Assembly: GCA_016713965.1 (NCBI GenBank)
Contig: JADJOC010000009.1
Location: 682,001 to 746,000, forward strand
From: Chitinophagaceae bacterium
Lineage (GTDB): Bacteria > Bacteroidota > Bacteroidia > Chitinophagales > Chitinophagaceae
Direction: 5' to 3'
DNA: 64,000 nucleotides
The notes under the pieces were generated by a model. The model was not told the DNA's origin. It saw only the letters and a program-made list of their open reading frames with translations, and made no database searches. The position numbers and the translations under genes are program-made. How positions within the stretch are numbered: the stretch's first letter is position 1; every line of letters begins with the position of its first letter. Of the stretch, positions 1 through 8,726 are shown piece by piece.

Positions 1-1
1 G

Positions 2-874
2 GGCAGCTTGGTCATGTTCCCTATTTATCAATATGGCAGTGAAGAGCAGCGTAATAAATATTTGCCAAAATTAGCCAGTGGCGAATGGCTAGGTTGCTTT
101 GGGTTAACTGAGCCGGATCATGGAAGCGACCCCAGCAGCATGCTAACAAATATTAAAGATAACGGTGACGGGTATGTGATTTTAAACGGTGCAAAAATGT
201 GGATCAGCAATGCGCCTTTTTCGCAGGTAGCGGTAGTGTGGGCAAAAGATGAATCCGGCGACATCCGCGGCCTGGTGGTAGAACGTGGCATGGAAGGTTT
301 TAGTACACCTACCACGCACGGCAAGTGGAGCTTACGGGCAAGCGCAACCGGAGAATTGGTTTTTGACAATGTAAAAGTGCCTGTAGCAAATATTTTTCCC
401 AATGTTAAAGGTTTGAAAGGACCACTGGGCTGCTTGACAAAGGCACGGTATGGTATAGCCTGGGGAGCTATTGGTGCTGCAATGGATTGCTATGATACGG
501 CTTTACAGTATAGCAAAGAAAGGATACAGTTTGGAAGGCCGATCGGTGGCTTCCAGCTGCAGCAAAAAAAACTCGCAGAAATGGTTACCGAAATTACAAA
601 AGCACAATTATTAAACTGGCGTCTGGGCACTTTGATGAATGAAGGAAAAGTTACACCGCAACAAGTTAGCATGGCCAAACGCAATGCCTGCGAAGTAGCC
701 GCCAATATTTGCCGCGATGCTAGGCAAATGCTCGGTGGAATGGGCATTACCGGCGAGTACAGCGTAATGCGCCACATGATGAACCTGGAAAGTGTAATTA
801 CTTATGAAGGTACACATGACATTCATTTACTAATTACGGGAATGGATGTAACGGGGCTGAATGCGTTTAAGTAG
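2..874 (+). CDS. gcdH: Glutaryl-CoA dehydrogenase, 5' end outside the window
   Basis: FAD-dependent acyl-CoA dehydrogenase. Glutaryl-CoA dehydrogenase oxidises and decarboxylates glutaryl-CoA to crotonyl-CoA in lysine and tryptophan breakdown. The frame is already open at base 2, so roughly the first 100 residues of a ~390-residue enzyme lie upstream. Visible are the FAD/substrate segment CFGLTEPDHGSDP near window residue 33 and, near the C-terminus, TYEGTHDIH, which carries the catalytic Glu in this family. This TYEGTHDIH context, together with YGSEEQRNKYLP, is what separates GCDH from other acyl-CoA dehydrogenases. The next gene is a 3-hydroxyacyl-CoA dehydrogenase on the same strand, a fitting neighbour, but 298 bases with repeats separate them. 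Family call is certain; glutaryl specificity is inferred from the motifs. Confidence 0.9.
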   Translation, partial: GSLVMFPIYQYGSEEQRNKYLPKLASGEWLGCFGLTEPDHGSDPSSMLTNIKDNGDGYVILNGAKMWISNAPFSQVAVVWAKDESGDIRGLVVERGMEGFSTPTTHGKWSLRASATGELVFDNVKVPVANIFPNVKGLKGPLGCLTKARYGIAWGAIGAAMDCYDTALQYSKERIQFGRPIGGFQLQQKKLAEMVTEITKAQLLNWRLGTLMNEGKVTPQQVSMAKRNACEVAANICRDARQMLGGMGITGEYSVMRHMMNLESVITYEGTHDIHLLITGMDVTGLNAFK

Positions 875-895
875 ACCTCACATCGGTTTCATTAA

Positions 896-1075
896 AACAA
901 ATTAACCTCACCTATCCTTTCCAAAGGAGAGGCAAACGGAGAAGATGGGAGCGAAGATAAAATGTTATTATTTTTTTGGGCCCGGCTTTAGAAATTTTAT
1001 TCAACTTTATTGGCGTCGCACCCTTGTGCAGTAGTTCTTTATTCAGCTTTATTCACATTCATGGATAATTTAAAA
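896..1075. repeat. Intergenic repeat remnants after gcdH
   Basis: The 298-base gap between gcdH and the next gene holds no plausible gene. At 896-935 lies a CCTTTCCAAAGGAGAGG segment containing a short palindrome. From about 960 to 1075 follows a stretch sharing the words TGTGCAGTAG and CAGCTTT, in the same order and spacing, with the repeat at 51660-51780. I treat it as a weak, diverged third copy of that repeat. The alignment is by eye and other parts do not match. Confidence 0.4.
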
Positions 1076-1099
1076 TACAAAACAGTAATAAATTTAAAA

Positions 1100-1130
1100 G
1101 TTATTTCGGCGCCTGCGGCGCCGAAATAAC
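1100..1130. repeat. Perfect 14-bp palindrome with 3-nt loop
   Basis: GTTATTTCGGCGCC at 1100-1113 and its exact reverse complement at 1117-1130 are separated by TGC. The centre is GC-rich in an AT-rich surrounding. No run of T follows on either strand, so a classical terminator is not obvious. It lies 42 bases before the start of the 3-hydroxyacyl-CoA dehydrogenase gene, so it would fall in the promoter or 5' leader. Confidence 0.85.
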
Positions 1131-1172
1131 CAGTATTAATTTGCACGATCTGTGGCAATTAAAATAAAAATT

Positions 1173-2063
1173 ATGATAAAAAATATCTCCGTTATTGGCG
1201 CAGGCACCATGGGAAATGGCATAGCGCATGTATTTGCACAAGCTGGATTTTCCGTAAATTTAATTGATGTAAATGCTGCGCAACTCGAAAAAGCCATTGC
1301 AACGATTGGTAAAAATTTTGACCGGCAGGTTGCCAAAGGAACCATCACAGAAGAACAAAAAAAATCAGCATTAAGCAATATTACTACTATTACTGATCTT
1401 ACAGCCGGGGTTAAAAACGCCAGCTTAGTAGTGGAAGCCGCCACAGAAAATATAGAACTTAAATTAAAAATATTTAAGCAAATGGATGAGGCGGCACCGG
1501 AAGGCTGTATCCTTGCTACAAATACTTCTTCCATTTCTATTACCAAAATTGCAGCTGCAACCAAACGACCAGAACTGGTAATTGGCATGCACTTTATGAA
1601 CCCTGTTCTTGTAATGAAGCTGGTGGAGATCATTAACGGTTACGCCACCACGAAAGAAGTAACCAAGACGATTGTAGAACTTAGTAGAAAATTAGGCAAA
1701 GTCCCCTGTACGGTAAATGATTACCCGGGATTTATTGCCAACCGTATTTTAATGCCCATGATCAATGAAGCTATTTTTAGTTTATATGAAGGCGTGGCAG
1801 GCGTGGAAGAAATTGATACGGTAATGAAACTGGGCATGGCCCACCCAATGGGGCCATTGCAACTGGCAGATTTTGTAGGGCTAGATGTATGCCTAAGTAT
1901 CCTGCAGGTTTTGCAGGATGGTTTTGGCAATCCCAAATATGCACCGTGCCCTTTGCTGGTAAACATGGTTGCAGCAGGTAAATTGGGTGTAAAAAGCGGC
2001 GAAGGCTTTTACACTTATAATTCCGGCAGCAAGGAATTGGTAGTCAGTGAAAGATTTAGATAA
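1173..2063 (+). CDS. 3-hydroxybutyryl-CoA / 3-hydroxyacyl-CoA dehydrogenase
   Basis: NAD(P)-dependent oxidoreductase that interconverts 3-hydroxyacyl-CoA and 3-oxoacyl-CoA in fatty-acid, butyrate or amino-acid degradation; acts in the cytoplasm. The 296-residue length fits single-domain family members. The Rossmann motif GAGTMGNGIAHV is at residues 9-20, the catalytic His lies in GMHFMNP (His140) and the partner Glu in VEII (Glu152). The C-terminal dimerisation domain contains DYPGFIANRILMPM. I chose ATG 1173 because the Rossmann strand then starts at residue 3; an in-frame GTG at 1152 adds seven unlikely residues. Follows gcdH, consistent with acyl-CoA catabolism. Substrate chain length cannot be told from sequence. 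Confidence 0.92.
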   Translation: MIKNISVIGAGTMGNGIAHVFAQAGFSVNLIDVNAAQLEKAIATIGKNFDRQVAKGTITEEQKKSALSNITTITDLTAGVKNASLVVEAATENIELKLKIFKQMDEAAPEGCILATNTSSISITKIAAATKRPELVIGMHFMNPVLVMKLVEIINGYATTKEVTKTIVELSRKLGKVPCTVNDYPGFIANRILMPMINEAIFSLYEGVAGVEEIDTVMKLGMAHPMGPLQLADFVGLDVCLSILQVLQDGFGNPKYAPCPLLVNMVAAGKLGVKSGEGFYTYNSGSKELVVSERFR

Positions 2064-2160
2064 GCTAAAGTTTTTTGTCTTATGAAATCCATCATAACTG
2101 AAGCATCCCACATTTTTGTGACCATAAAATTGTATATTAGAATTATTAATTCTATAAATT

Positions 2161-2777
2161 ATGGCAAAAAAAATAAAAGAAATTGACACCTATATTAATA
2201 AAGCTGCCGATTTTGCAAAACCAATTTTAAACCATTTGAGGGAATTGGTTCATCAGGCCTGCCCTGATGTAGAAGAAAAAATAAAATGGAGCGCTCCGCA
2301 TTTTGATTACAAGTCAGCACCTATATGTAATATGGCAGCTTTTAAAAATCATTGTGCCATTGGTTTTTGGAAAGCGGCTTTGATGAGGGATATCCAGTTA
2401 ATTGAAAATGCGAAAGCAGAAACAGCTATGGGGCATTTAGGTAAAATCACTTCATTAAAAGACCTGCCCCCTGATAAAAAAATGATGTCTTACATTAAGG
2501 AAGCCATGAAATTGAATGAATTGGGAACAAAGCTTCCTGCCAAACCTAAATCAACAGAAAAAAAGAACTGGAAGTTCCGGATTATTTTATGGCAGCTTTG
2601 AAAAAAAATATAACAGCACTAAAAATATTTGAGAATTTTTCTTACTCACATAAAAAAGAATATGTTGAATGGATAGTTGGTATTAAAACAGAAGAGACAA
2701 GAAATAAAAATATTGCAAAAGCTGTTGAAATGATTGCTGAAGGGAAAAATAAAAACTGGAAATATATAAAAAAATAA
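2161..2777 (+). CDS. DUF1801 + YdeI/OmdA-like protein, one frameshift
   Basis: Two-domain protein of about 205 residues once one base is restored. The first frame (2161-2601) carries a DUF1801 domain (KWSAPHF, the conserved tryptophan region). The second frame (to 2777) supplies the C-terminal YdeI/OmdA-like domain, with FSYSHKKEYVEWI and ETRNKNIAKAVEMIAEGK. Adding one A to the A7 run at 2558-2564 joins them as ...EKKELEVPDYFMAALKKN, which matches the usual linker of this architecture. Known family roles are vague (one member was linked to bacteriocin tolerance), so no function is assigned. The stop is two bases before the next gene, so the two are probably co-transcribed. Confidence 0.8.
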
Positions 2778-2779
2778 AA

Positions 2780-3130
2780 ATGGTTGTTGAAGATATACAG
2801 GCTATTTGTAAAAAAATGGCTTTTGCAACAGAAGATATCAAGTGGGGGCATGATTTGGTCTTTTCAATAAGAGGAAAAATGTTTTGCGTGATTGGTATGG
2901 ATAGCTTTCCTGTAACAGCTTCATTTAAAGTAACAGAAGAAGACTTCGAAGAAATGTGTATCCGTGATGGTTTTAAGCCTGCCCCATATGTTGCTAAATA
3001 CAAATGGGTACAAATAGAGGATATTAATAAAATGAATAAAAAAGATTGGGAGAGTTACCTTAGTCAATCTTACTCTCTTGTTAAAAACAAGCTTACTCCT
3101 AAAATAAAAAAACTAATGGGCATATCATAA
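2780..3130 (+). CDS. MmcQ/YjbR family protein
   Basis: Small cytoplasmic protein of 116 residues with the MmcQ/YjbR fold: an N-terminal segment with TEDIKWGHDLVFSIRGK, a middle SFKVTEEDFEEM strand-helix, and the conserved YKWVQIEDI with the C-terminal SYSLVKNKL helix. The family has a cyclic-nucleotide-binding-like or DNA-binding-like double wing fold and no established reaction. It begins two bases after the preceding DUF1801 gene and faces a second YjbR gene across a four-base gap. No function proposed. Confidence 0.8.
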   Translation: MVVEDIQAICKKMAFATEDIKWGHDLVFSIRGKMFCVIGMDSFPVTASFKVTEEDFEEMCIRDGFKPAPYVAKYKWVQIEDINKMNKKDWESYLSQSYSLVKNKLTPKIKKLMGIS

Positions 3131-3134
3131 AATA

Positions 3135-3464
3135 TTATTTCACTTTACCTGCTACCAATTGATAAGAATCATCTACCATACCCAGTAATTGCTTTTTTGA
3201 TAAAATGCCATCCGCCATAATTGTATTCCAATGCTTTTTATTCATATGATAACCAGGCAGAATCGTACCAGGATATTCTTCTCTTAATTCAATAGCTTTT
3301 TCCGGGTTACATTTTACATTAAATTGTAAACCTGCAATATCCAATGGTATTAATAAAAATATTTTATTGTTTACTTTAAATACAATGACATTATCACCAA
3401 AAGGAAATCCTTCGGTTACTAAAGGCTTTTGCAAAACATATTCTCTTAATTCTTCTATATTCAT
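3135..3464 (-). CDS. MmcQ/YjbR family protein (second, convergent copy)
   Basis: 109-residue paralogue family member with the textbook features: N-terminal FPFGDNVIVFKVNNKIFLLI, the PEKAIELREEYPG segment, and the terminal YHMNKKHWNTI and SYQLVAGKVK. It is closer to the family consensus than the neighbour at 2780-3130, from which it differs in most positions, so the two are not a recent duplication. It lies three bases from the channel-like gene upstream and is likely co-transcribed with it. Function unknown. Confidence 0.88.
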   Translation of the reverse strand: MNIEELREYVLQKPLVTEGFPFGDNVIVFKVNNKIFLLIPLDIAGLQFNVKCNPEKAIELREEYPGTILPGYHMNKKHWNTIMADGILSKKQLLGMVDDSYQLVAGKVK

Positions 3465-3467
3465 TTT

Positions 3468-4157
3468 TTATTTTTTACTACCGGAAATACTAATTGCCCT
3501 CCCAATTAAAAATACCAAATATAAAACACCCCAAACCCTGTAAATGAGAGATATATTCCTGACAATCCTGTAAGCTGATGCATCAAAATTTCCACTGGTG
3601 CAAAATACAGATATGCTATAATATAAAGTTTCGCTATAACTTTGAAAGCCGTTTTCTGCATGAATTCCTGTAGCACCCGGACGGGCTAAATTTATTATTT
3701 CAAACAAACTTGTCCAGGCAATGGGTATCATAAAAAATGTAACCAGAGATGACCACACTATCTCAGACGTGTTTTGCTTTTCTTTATACATTTCTATTAT
3801 CAGGATAGAAATAACATACATCTGCAAGGCACAAAAAAAAGTATGAACTAATATTAACCATTGAGTTTTATTAATGGCAAGCTGTACAAAAGGATTTGTT
3901 GCAACAAAAGTACCTGCGGCTACAAACAGCATTACCAAAAGCGCAAATACGGCCATGGCTTTGCTACCGGCATGTAACCTGGAAATAAGATGATACAATA
4001 CCCACAGGTATAATAATTCAAGAACAAAAAATAACAGGTAAACCCACTGCCGGTATGCCCCAAGGTTAAAGTATTCAATCATGCTATCCAGCAATAGACA
4101 GGTAACAATTAAAACTATTTCAATTGCCGATATTTTACCATATTTTATTTCTCTCAT
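3468..4157 (-). CDS. Channel-like integral membrane protein
   Basis: 229 residues with about six hydrophobic segments (roughly 14-30, 37-58, 68-87, 99-123, 134-155 and 200-224). Before the last one comes a short amphipathic stretch, ETLYYSISVFCTSGNFD. Its position and shape resemble the pore helix and filter of two-TM potassium channels, where the filter would read TxGYGD. Here it reads TSGNFD, so a working K+ filter is not present as normally written. What follows, LGVLYLVFLIGRAI-like, also fits an inner helix. I infer a channel-derived or channel-like fold; the function is open. Sits in a minus-strand run with YjbR and DUF962 genes. Confidence 0.55.
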   Translation of the reverse strand: MREIKYGKISAIEIVLIVTCLLLDSMIEYFNLGAYRQWVYLLFFVLELLYLWVLYHLISRLHAGSKAMAVFALLVMLFVAAGTFVATNPFVQLAINKTQWLILVHTFFCALQMYVISILIIEMYKEKQNTSEIVWSSLVTFFMIPIAWTSLFEIINLARPGATGIHAENGFQSYSETLYYSISVFCTSGNFDASAYRIVRNISLIYRVWGVLYLVFLIGRAISISGSKK

Positions 4158-4178
4158 AAGCTGCTAAAACTAATGATA

Positions 4179-4523
4179 TTACTCAGAAATTACCCTACTG
4201 GCTTCTTCCAGCTTTTTATTTATTTGTCCTGTAAGCATGTGCCAGAACATTACAAAATCTGATGCCAGGCTATAAAAAGGGTAAGTAAAAGTAGCTGGCC
4301 TGTTTTTTTCAACAAAAAAATGACCTACCCATGCAAATCCATAGCCGCATACAGGAATTAATGCCAGCATCCACCATTTTTGTAAAGCAACTGCTGTTAC
4401 TAAAATTACCAGTAACCCCAATGTACCTAGAAAATGTAAAGTCCTGTTAGTTGCATCGCCATGTTCGGTTAAATAATATGGATAAAAACTCCAAAAGGTT
4501 TTATATTTCTTTTCTGTTGCCAT
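4179..4523 (-). CDS. DUF962 / Mpo1-like membrane protein
   Basis: 114-residue protein with the DUF962 pattern: FWSFYPYYLTEHG near the N-terminus, a conserved RTLHFLGT, two central membrane segments, then the hallmark GYGFAWVGHFFVEKNRPATF and YPFYSLASDFVMF. The yeast relative Mpo1 is an Fe(II)-dependent dioxygenase that alpha-oxidises 2-hydroxy fatty acids; the two conserved histidines in TEHG and LHFLG and the HFF histidine are kept here, so a related lipid reaction is possible. Bacterial members are largely uncharacterised. Lies between the channel-like gene and the YigZ gene on the same strand. Confidence 0.85.
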   Translation of the reverse strand: MATEKKYKTFWSFYPYYLTEHGDATNRTLHFLGTLGLLVILVTAVALQKWWMLALIPVCGYGFAWVGHFFVEKNRPATFTYPFYSLASDFVMFWHMLTGQINKKLEEASRVISE

Positions 4524-4541
4524 AAAAATATTTGCAGGAAA

Positions 4542-5156
4542 TTACAAATTATTATCTACTTTTTTAACTTCTACATTTTGAAAATCTTTTAATTTATATA
4601 AGACTTCTTCCAAGCGGTTTAGTGGTACTCCGGCAATTATATTGCAGAATAATTGTATTTCCTGAGTAACAATTGTACAATTACACTGCTTCATTATCAT
4701 CATCACCTCATTCATTTTCGTGTAATCAAATTCTAATGAATACTTAATTTCTATAGGCTTTCTAATAATTGGAGTAATCTGTAAAGCAAGGCTGGCTGAA
4801 GTTTTATACGCATTAATTAAGCCAGGAACACCTAATAAAGTACCACCCCAATACCGCACCACAATTATAGTAATATTAATTAATCCTTTACTATCAATCT
4901 GTCCTAAAATTGGCTTTCCTGCTGTACCTGAAGGTTCTCCATCATCACTTGCCCTAAAATTATTCCCATCGCTACCAATACGGTAAGCAAAACAATGATG
5001 TCCGGCTTTGGAATGTTCCTTTTTTATTTGCTGGAGGCATTTTTTAAAATCATTAATAGTTTCAACAGGGTATGCATAAGCAATAAATTTACTCCCCCTG
5101 TCTTTAAATTCAGCAGTTGAGGGTACTCCTATTGTGTTATAAAACTGATCATCCAT
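4542..5156 (-). CDS. YigZ/IMPACT family protein
   Basis: 204 residues with the UPF0029 N-terminal domain of the IMPACT family: SKFIAYAYPV, HHCFAYRIG, FRASDDGEPSGTAGKPIL and IVVRYWGGTLLGVPGLI are all present. A C-terminal ferredoxin-like DUF1949 domain follows (residues ~135-200). Family members are linked to translation control or proline-peptide handling, without a firm bacterial reaction. Complete and of normal length. Confidence 0.92.
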   Translation of the reverse strand: MDDQFYNTIGVPSTAEFKDRGSKFIAYAYPVETINDFKKCLQQIKKEHSKAGHHCFAYRIGSDGNNFRASDDGEPSGTAGKPILGQIDSKGLINITIIVVRYWGGTLLGVPGLINAYKTSASLALQITPIIRKPIEIKYSLEFDYTKMNEVMMIMKQCNCTIVTQEIQLFCNIIAGVPLNRLEEVLYKLKDFQNVEVKKVDNNL

Positions 5157-5214
5157 ATCTATATCGGAAAGCTCAAGTTAGGATTAATATAATATTTATG
5201 TGCAATAAATTATA

Positions 5215-6263
5215 TTAATTATTGCTTTGCTTGTTAATATAATACCGGATATCATCGCTATAAATATTTTCTGTTCTTACCGCATCAAATTTTTTTAAAA
5301 CAGGGGCTTTTAAACCTTCCTGCACAATACGAGTATTACTGGTAATTACTCTTGCTTCATCCCATAAACCGACATCAATAAATAATTGTAATGTAGCAGC
5401 ACCTCCTTCAACCAATACACTTTGTATATTTTTCTGAAATAAATAATCCATAATAGAAAGTAATACGCTATCATTTTCTTTTAACATTTGATATTGTATT
5501 TTACCTGCTGCCAAGTTTTTTTATAATTAAATACTATGGTATTATTTTCCTGGTTAAATAATTTTAAGTTGCCTGGTAAAGACAAATTTTTATCAATTAT
5601 TAATCTTACCGGGCTTTTACCCTTCCACAGGCGGGTGGTTAAGGCCGGATCATCATAAAGAGCTGTTCGCCTTCCTACTAAAATACTGCCTGCTTCGCTT
5701 CGCCATTTGTGTACCAGTACATCTGTAAATTCATTACTGATTTTTAATGGCAAAAAATCTTTACCGGCAATTTTGCCATTCTTACTTTGGGCCCATTTTA
5801 AAATAATGTATGGCCTTTTTTTACTGTTAAAAGTAAAAAAAAATTTATTTAATTCAACTGCCTGCCGGGATAAAATATTTTCCACAACCCTTACACCTGC
5901 ATTTTTTAACTTTTCTATTCCCTGTCCGTTCACTTTATTAAAGTTATCCTTGCAACCAATTACTACAACCGGTATTTTATTTTCAATAATTAAATCTGTA
6001 CACGGAGGTGTTTTGCCAAAATGTGCACATGGTTCCAGCGATACGTACAAAGTACTTCCGGGTATATATTTTTTATCAGTAACCGGTACGCTATTAATAC
6101 AATTAACTTCAGCATGGGCTTTGCCGTATTGCTCATGATAACCTTCGCCTATAATTATATCATTATATACCAATACTGCCCCAACCTTGGGATTAGGAGC
6201 AGCACTTACTCCTAAAGCTGCTAACTGCAGGCAACGCTGCATGTATTTTTCGTGTAATATCAA
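5215..6263 (-). CDS. ribD: Bifunctional riboflavin deaminase-reductase RibD, one frameshift
   Basis: Catalyses two consecutive steps of riboflavin synthesis: deamination of the diaminopyrimidine and NADPH-dependent reduction of its ribosyl group. The deaminase domain comes first, with the zinc and acid residues in KAHAEVN and EPCAHFGKTPPC; the reductase domain follows with the LKWAQSKNGKIAG, LVGRRTALYDDPALT and VEGGAATLQLF signatures. The frame breaks at the T7 run 5516-5522: one more base joins FNYKKNLAAGKIQYQML and yields about 349 residues, a normal length. Start: the TTG at 6263 gives MILHEKYMQRCLQLA, matching the usual HExYM beginning; ATG 6242 would drop it. Divergent from prmC, 30 bases away. 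Confidence 0.92.
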
Positions 6264-6293
6264 GATACAAAAATAACAATTGAAAAATAAACT

Positions 6294-7163
6294 ATGTTTG
6301 CTATCATGACGACCGGGCAATTACATAGAAAAATGCTTACCGAATTACAGCAAATATATACTGCAAGTGAAGCAAGTATTTTAACAGATTGGATATTTGA
6401 AAAAAGGATAAATTTCAGCAAAGCTGACATTATAAAAAATACCTCGGCACCACTGAATGAGAATCAAATAAAGAAAATTAATATAGATTTAAACCGTTTG
6501 CTCCAGCATGAGCCTATACAGTATGTACTTCAAGAGGCTTGGTTTTATAAACTCAAATTAAAAGTAAACGGGCACGTATTGGTACCAAGGCCGGAAACAG
6601 AGGAACTGGTTGAATTAATATGTAATAAACCGATACATAACAAACCTATAAATATCATTGATATTGGTACAGGTAGTGGATGCATAGCTATTGCATTAAA
6701 AAAACATTTGCCTGATGCCCACGTAACAGCAATTGATATAGATAACAATGCATTAATAATAGCCCGTGAAAATGCTTTAGCACACAAGGTACTAGTTGAT
6801 TTTAAAGCAATAGATTTTTTAAACAATGCGGAATGGGTTAAACAAAATCAATTTGATGTTATAGTAAGTAATCCTCCATATATCCCGATGCAAGAAAAAG
6901 AGAATTTAGATAAAAATGTAGCAGGCTATGAGCCTGGCACTGCTCTTTTTGTTCCTGATGATAACCCGCTTTTGTTTTATAAAAAAATTATTGAATTTGC
7001 AAAAAGCCATCTTAAAAAAGATGGAAAAATATATGTGGAAATACATGAGAATTTTGCAAGTGAAGTATGCACCTTATTTTCTAATTTCTATAAAAAAGTA
7101 TCCATACTAAAAGACCTATATGGGAAGAACAGGTTTGTTACAGCTACCAGCAAAATTTTATAA
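6294..7163 (+). CDS. prmC: Release factor glutamine methyltransferase PrmC
   Basis: S-adenosylmethionine-dependent enzyme that methylates the Gln of the GGQ motif in peptide release factors. 289 residues from ATG 6294, or 285 from ATG 6306, which I cannot separate. The N-terminal helical domain is followed by VLVPRPETEELVE (residues ~97-109), the SAM-binding DIGTGSGCIAIAL, and the catalytic NPPY motif in VSNPPYIP. The latter three together are diagnostic for PrmC rather than for a generic methyltransferase. Shares a short divergent promoter region with ribD. Confidence 0.95.
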   Translation: MFAIMTTGQLHRKMLTELQQIYTASEASILTDWIFEKRINFSKADIIKNTSAPLNENQIKKINIDLNRLLQHEPIQYVLQEAWFYKLKLKVNGHVLVPRPETEELVELICNKPIHNKPINIIDIGTGSGCIAIALKKHLPDAHVTAIDIDNNALIIARENALAHKVLVDFKAIDFLNNAEWVKQNQFDVIVSNPPYIPMQEKENLDKNVAGYEPGTALFVPDDNPLLFYKKIIEFAKSHLKKDGKIYVEIHENFASEVCTLFSNFYKKVSILKDLYGKNRFVTATSKIL

Positions 7164-7313
7164 CTCTTTTTTAAATACTTGTTAGATAATCTTGCTTAAG
7201 ACATAAATAGCTGATGAATATTAATAATTACTATAAAAAAGCCGCAGGCAAGAATACCAGCAGCGTCACGAGAAAAATTACTATTTGCTTAAGAAAAAAT
7301 TTATTAAAAGGTA

Positions 7314-8702
7314 TTAAAAAAATCTCGTCCAGCTTTTCCACCAGGTATCTCCGGCACCACATGCACCGCGATAATCAGACGGGACAAACCAGGTAGCAAT
7401 TTTTGCATTTACAAAAGTTGCACCTGTTAAAGCTGGTGAACCAATTGCAGGATTAAAATCTACACTATTATCATATTTAAATGGTGCTGATAATTGAACA
7501 TCTGCTGTATTAGCTAATAATGAATTGCCACCATCAACCCTGTTAAAATAATTATTTAGGTCTACAGTTGTAAAACCGGTAGGTGCATTACCGTTAGGTG
7601 TATACGATAATGGTGTATTATTACCTGCTATAATAGTATTAGCAACGACCATACGGGATGCGGCGATGTTTAAATCAGTAGCGGCCCCGGTGCTTGCATC
7701 CAGCAACCAGCCAGTAGGCCATCCGATAATTATTGAATTAAATAGGCTTAAAGAAGAATTGCGGCGTATATGCATGGCCCTTTTATAATTAGAATTACCA
7801 ATATTAGATAAAGTAGCCCTTGGCCCGATTAAAGTAACATTACTAAAAACAGGCGCTGTTTGCGGTAAAAGGTTACTGCCCCCGGCATCATTATCAGATT
7901 CAAAACCATTGCTACCACTGATATCCGCTACCAAACTATCCCTGAAGCCTATGGCATATTGTACTCGTCCGGAAAATCCATTATCAGTATCAAAATCATC
8001 ATCCAGTCCTTTATAAGCAATAAGATGTTTACAATCCACTGATCCGCCAAACCATTCAAAACTATCATCATTAGCATAGCTCACCTGTACATAATCCACT
8101 GTGGTACCTTTACCTACGGCACAAAAAGTTATACCATTCAATTCTTTATCAGGTAAATAAGCATATCCTGCATATTCAACACGAACATATTTTAAACTGC
8201 CACTGTTATCATTATCATCTGCACCACCATACAAACCTAATCCCTCAGCATTGTTAATGCCACCTTCTACTTCACCAACACCTGTAACACCGTTAAAGCT
8301 GTTATTAGTTTTTGCCCTTCCGCAAATTACTATGCCACCCCAATCTCCTCTGGAAGGTGTAGCAGCATCACTGGTAAATACAACCGGTTTTTCTGCAGTG
8401 CCATTTGCAATGATCTGGCTTCCCCGGGTAATCACTAATGTTCCTCTTGATGATTTTTCGCCTTTAATAATTACTCCAGGCTCTATGGTTAACCTGGCAC
8501 CATCAACCACGTATACAATACCTTTAATAGTATATGTATTCCCGGTTTCCAATGTCCTGTCTGTATTGATTTTACCGGATAAAATTGTGTTTCCGCCTCC
8601 TGAAGGAGGAGCAGTATTTGTATTATCAGAACCGTCCACTTCAATTTTGCGGCAACCTGCAAATAAGATAGTGGCTAATGCAATTAATAAAATAGGTTTC
8701 AT
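7314..8702 (-). CDS. Outer-membrane-type lipoprotein with predicted beta-helix
   Basis: 462-residue predicted lipoprotein: a short signal sequence ends in the lipobox LFAGC (Cys17). After a Ser/Gly-rich linker come LEPGVIIKG-like strands, repeated short beta segments and Gly/Asn turns (DWGGIVICGRA, LKYVRVEYAGYAY, VDYVQVSYANDDSFEWFGGSVD), the pattern of a right-handed parallel beta-helix. This family is common in Bacteroidota next to TonB-dependent receptors and is usually left unnamed. The gene starts 24 bases after the end of the TonB receptor gene and is surely in the same operon, so a surface partner of that receptor is the natural inference. Ligand unknown. Confidence 0.8.
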   Translation of the reverse strand: MKPILLIALATILFAGCRKIEVDGSDNTNTAPPSGGGNTILSGKINTDRTLETGNTYTIKGIVYVVDGARLTIEPGVIIKGEKSSRGTLVITRGSQIIANGTAEKPVVFTSDAATPSRGDWGGIVICGRAKTNNSFNGVTGVGEVEGGINNAEGLGLYGGADDNDNSGSLKYVRVEYAGYAYLPDKELNGITFCAVGKGTTVDYVQVSYANDDSFEWFGGSVDCKHLIAYKGLDDDFDTDNGFSGRVQYAIGFRDSLVADISGSNGFESDNDAGGSNLLPQTAPVFSNVTLIGPRATLSNIGNSNYKRAMHIRRNSSLSLFNSIIIGWPTGWLLDASTGAATDLNIAASRMVVANTIIAGNNTPLSYTPNGNAPTGFTTVDLNNYFNRVDGGNSLLANTADVQLSAPFKYDNSVDFNPAIGSPALTGATFVNAKIATWFVPSDYRGACGAGDTWWKSWTRFF

Positions 8703-8726
8703 AAAAATGTGTTGTTTTGAAAAAAT

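Noticed and set aside
7214..7396. Open frame of 60 codons on the plus strand after prmC
   Set aside because: Half of it is antisense to the lipoprotein gene, the rest is low-complexity Lys/Asn. On the other strand the gap shows a hydrophobic open stretch without a start, equally unsupported.
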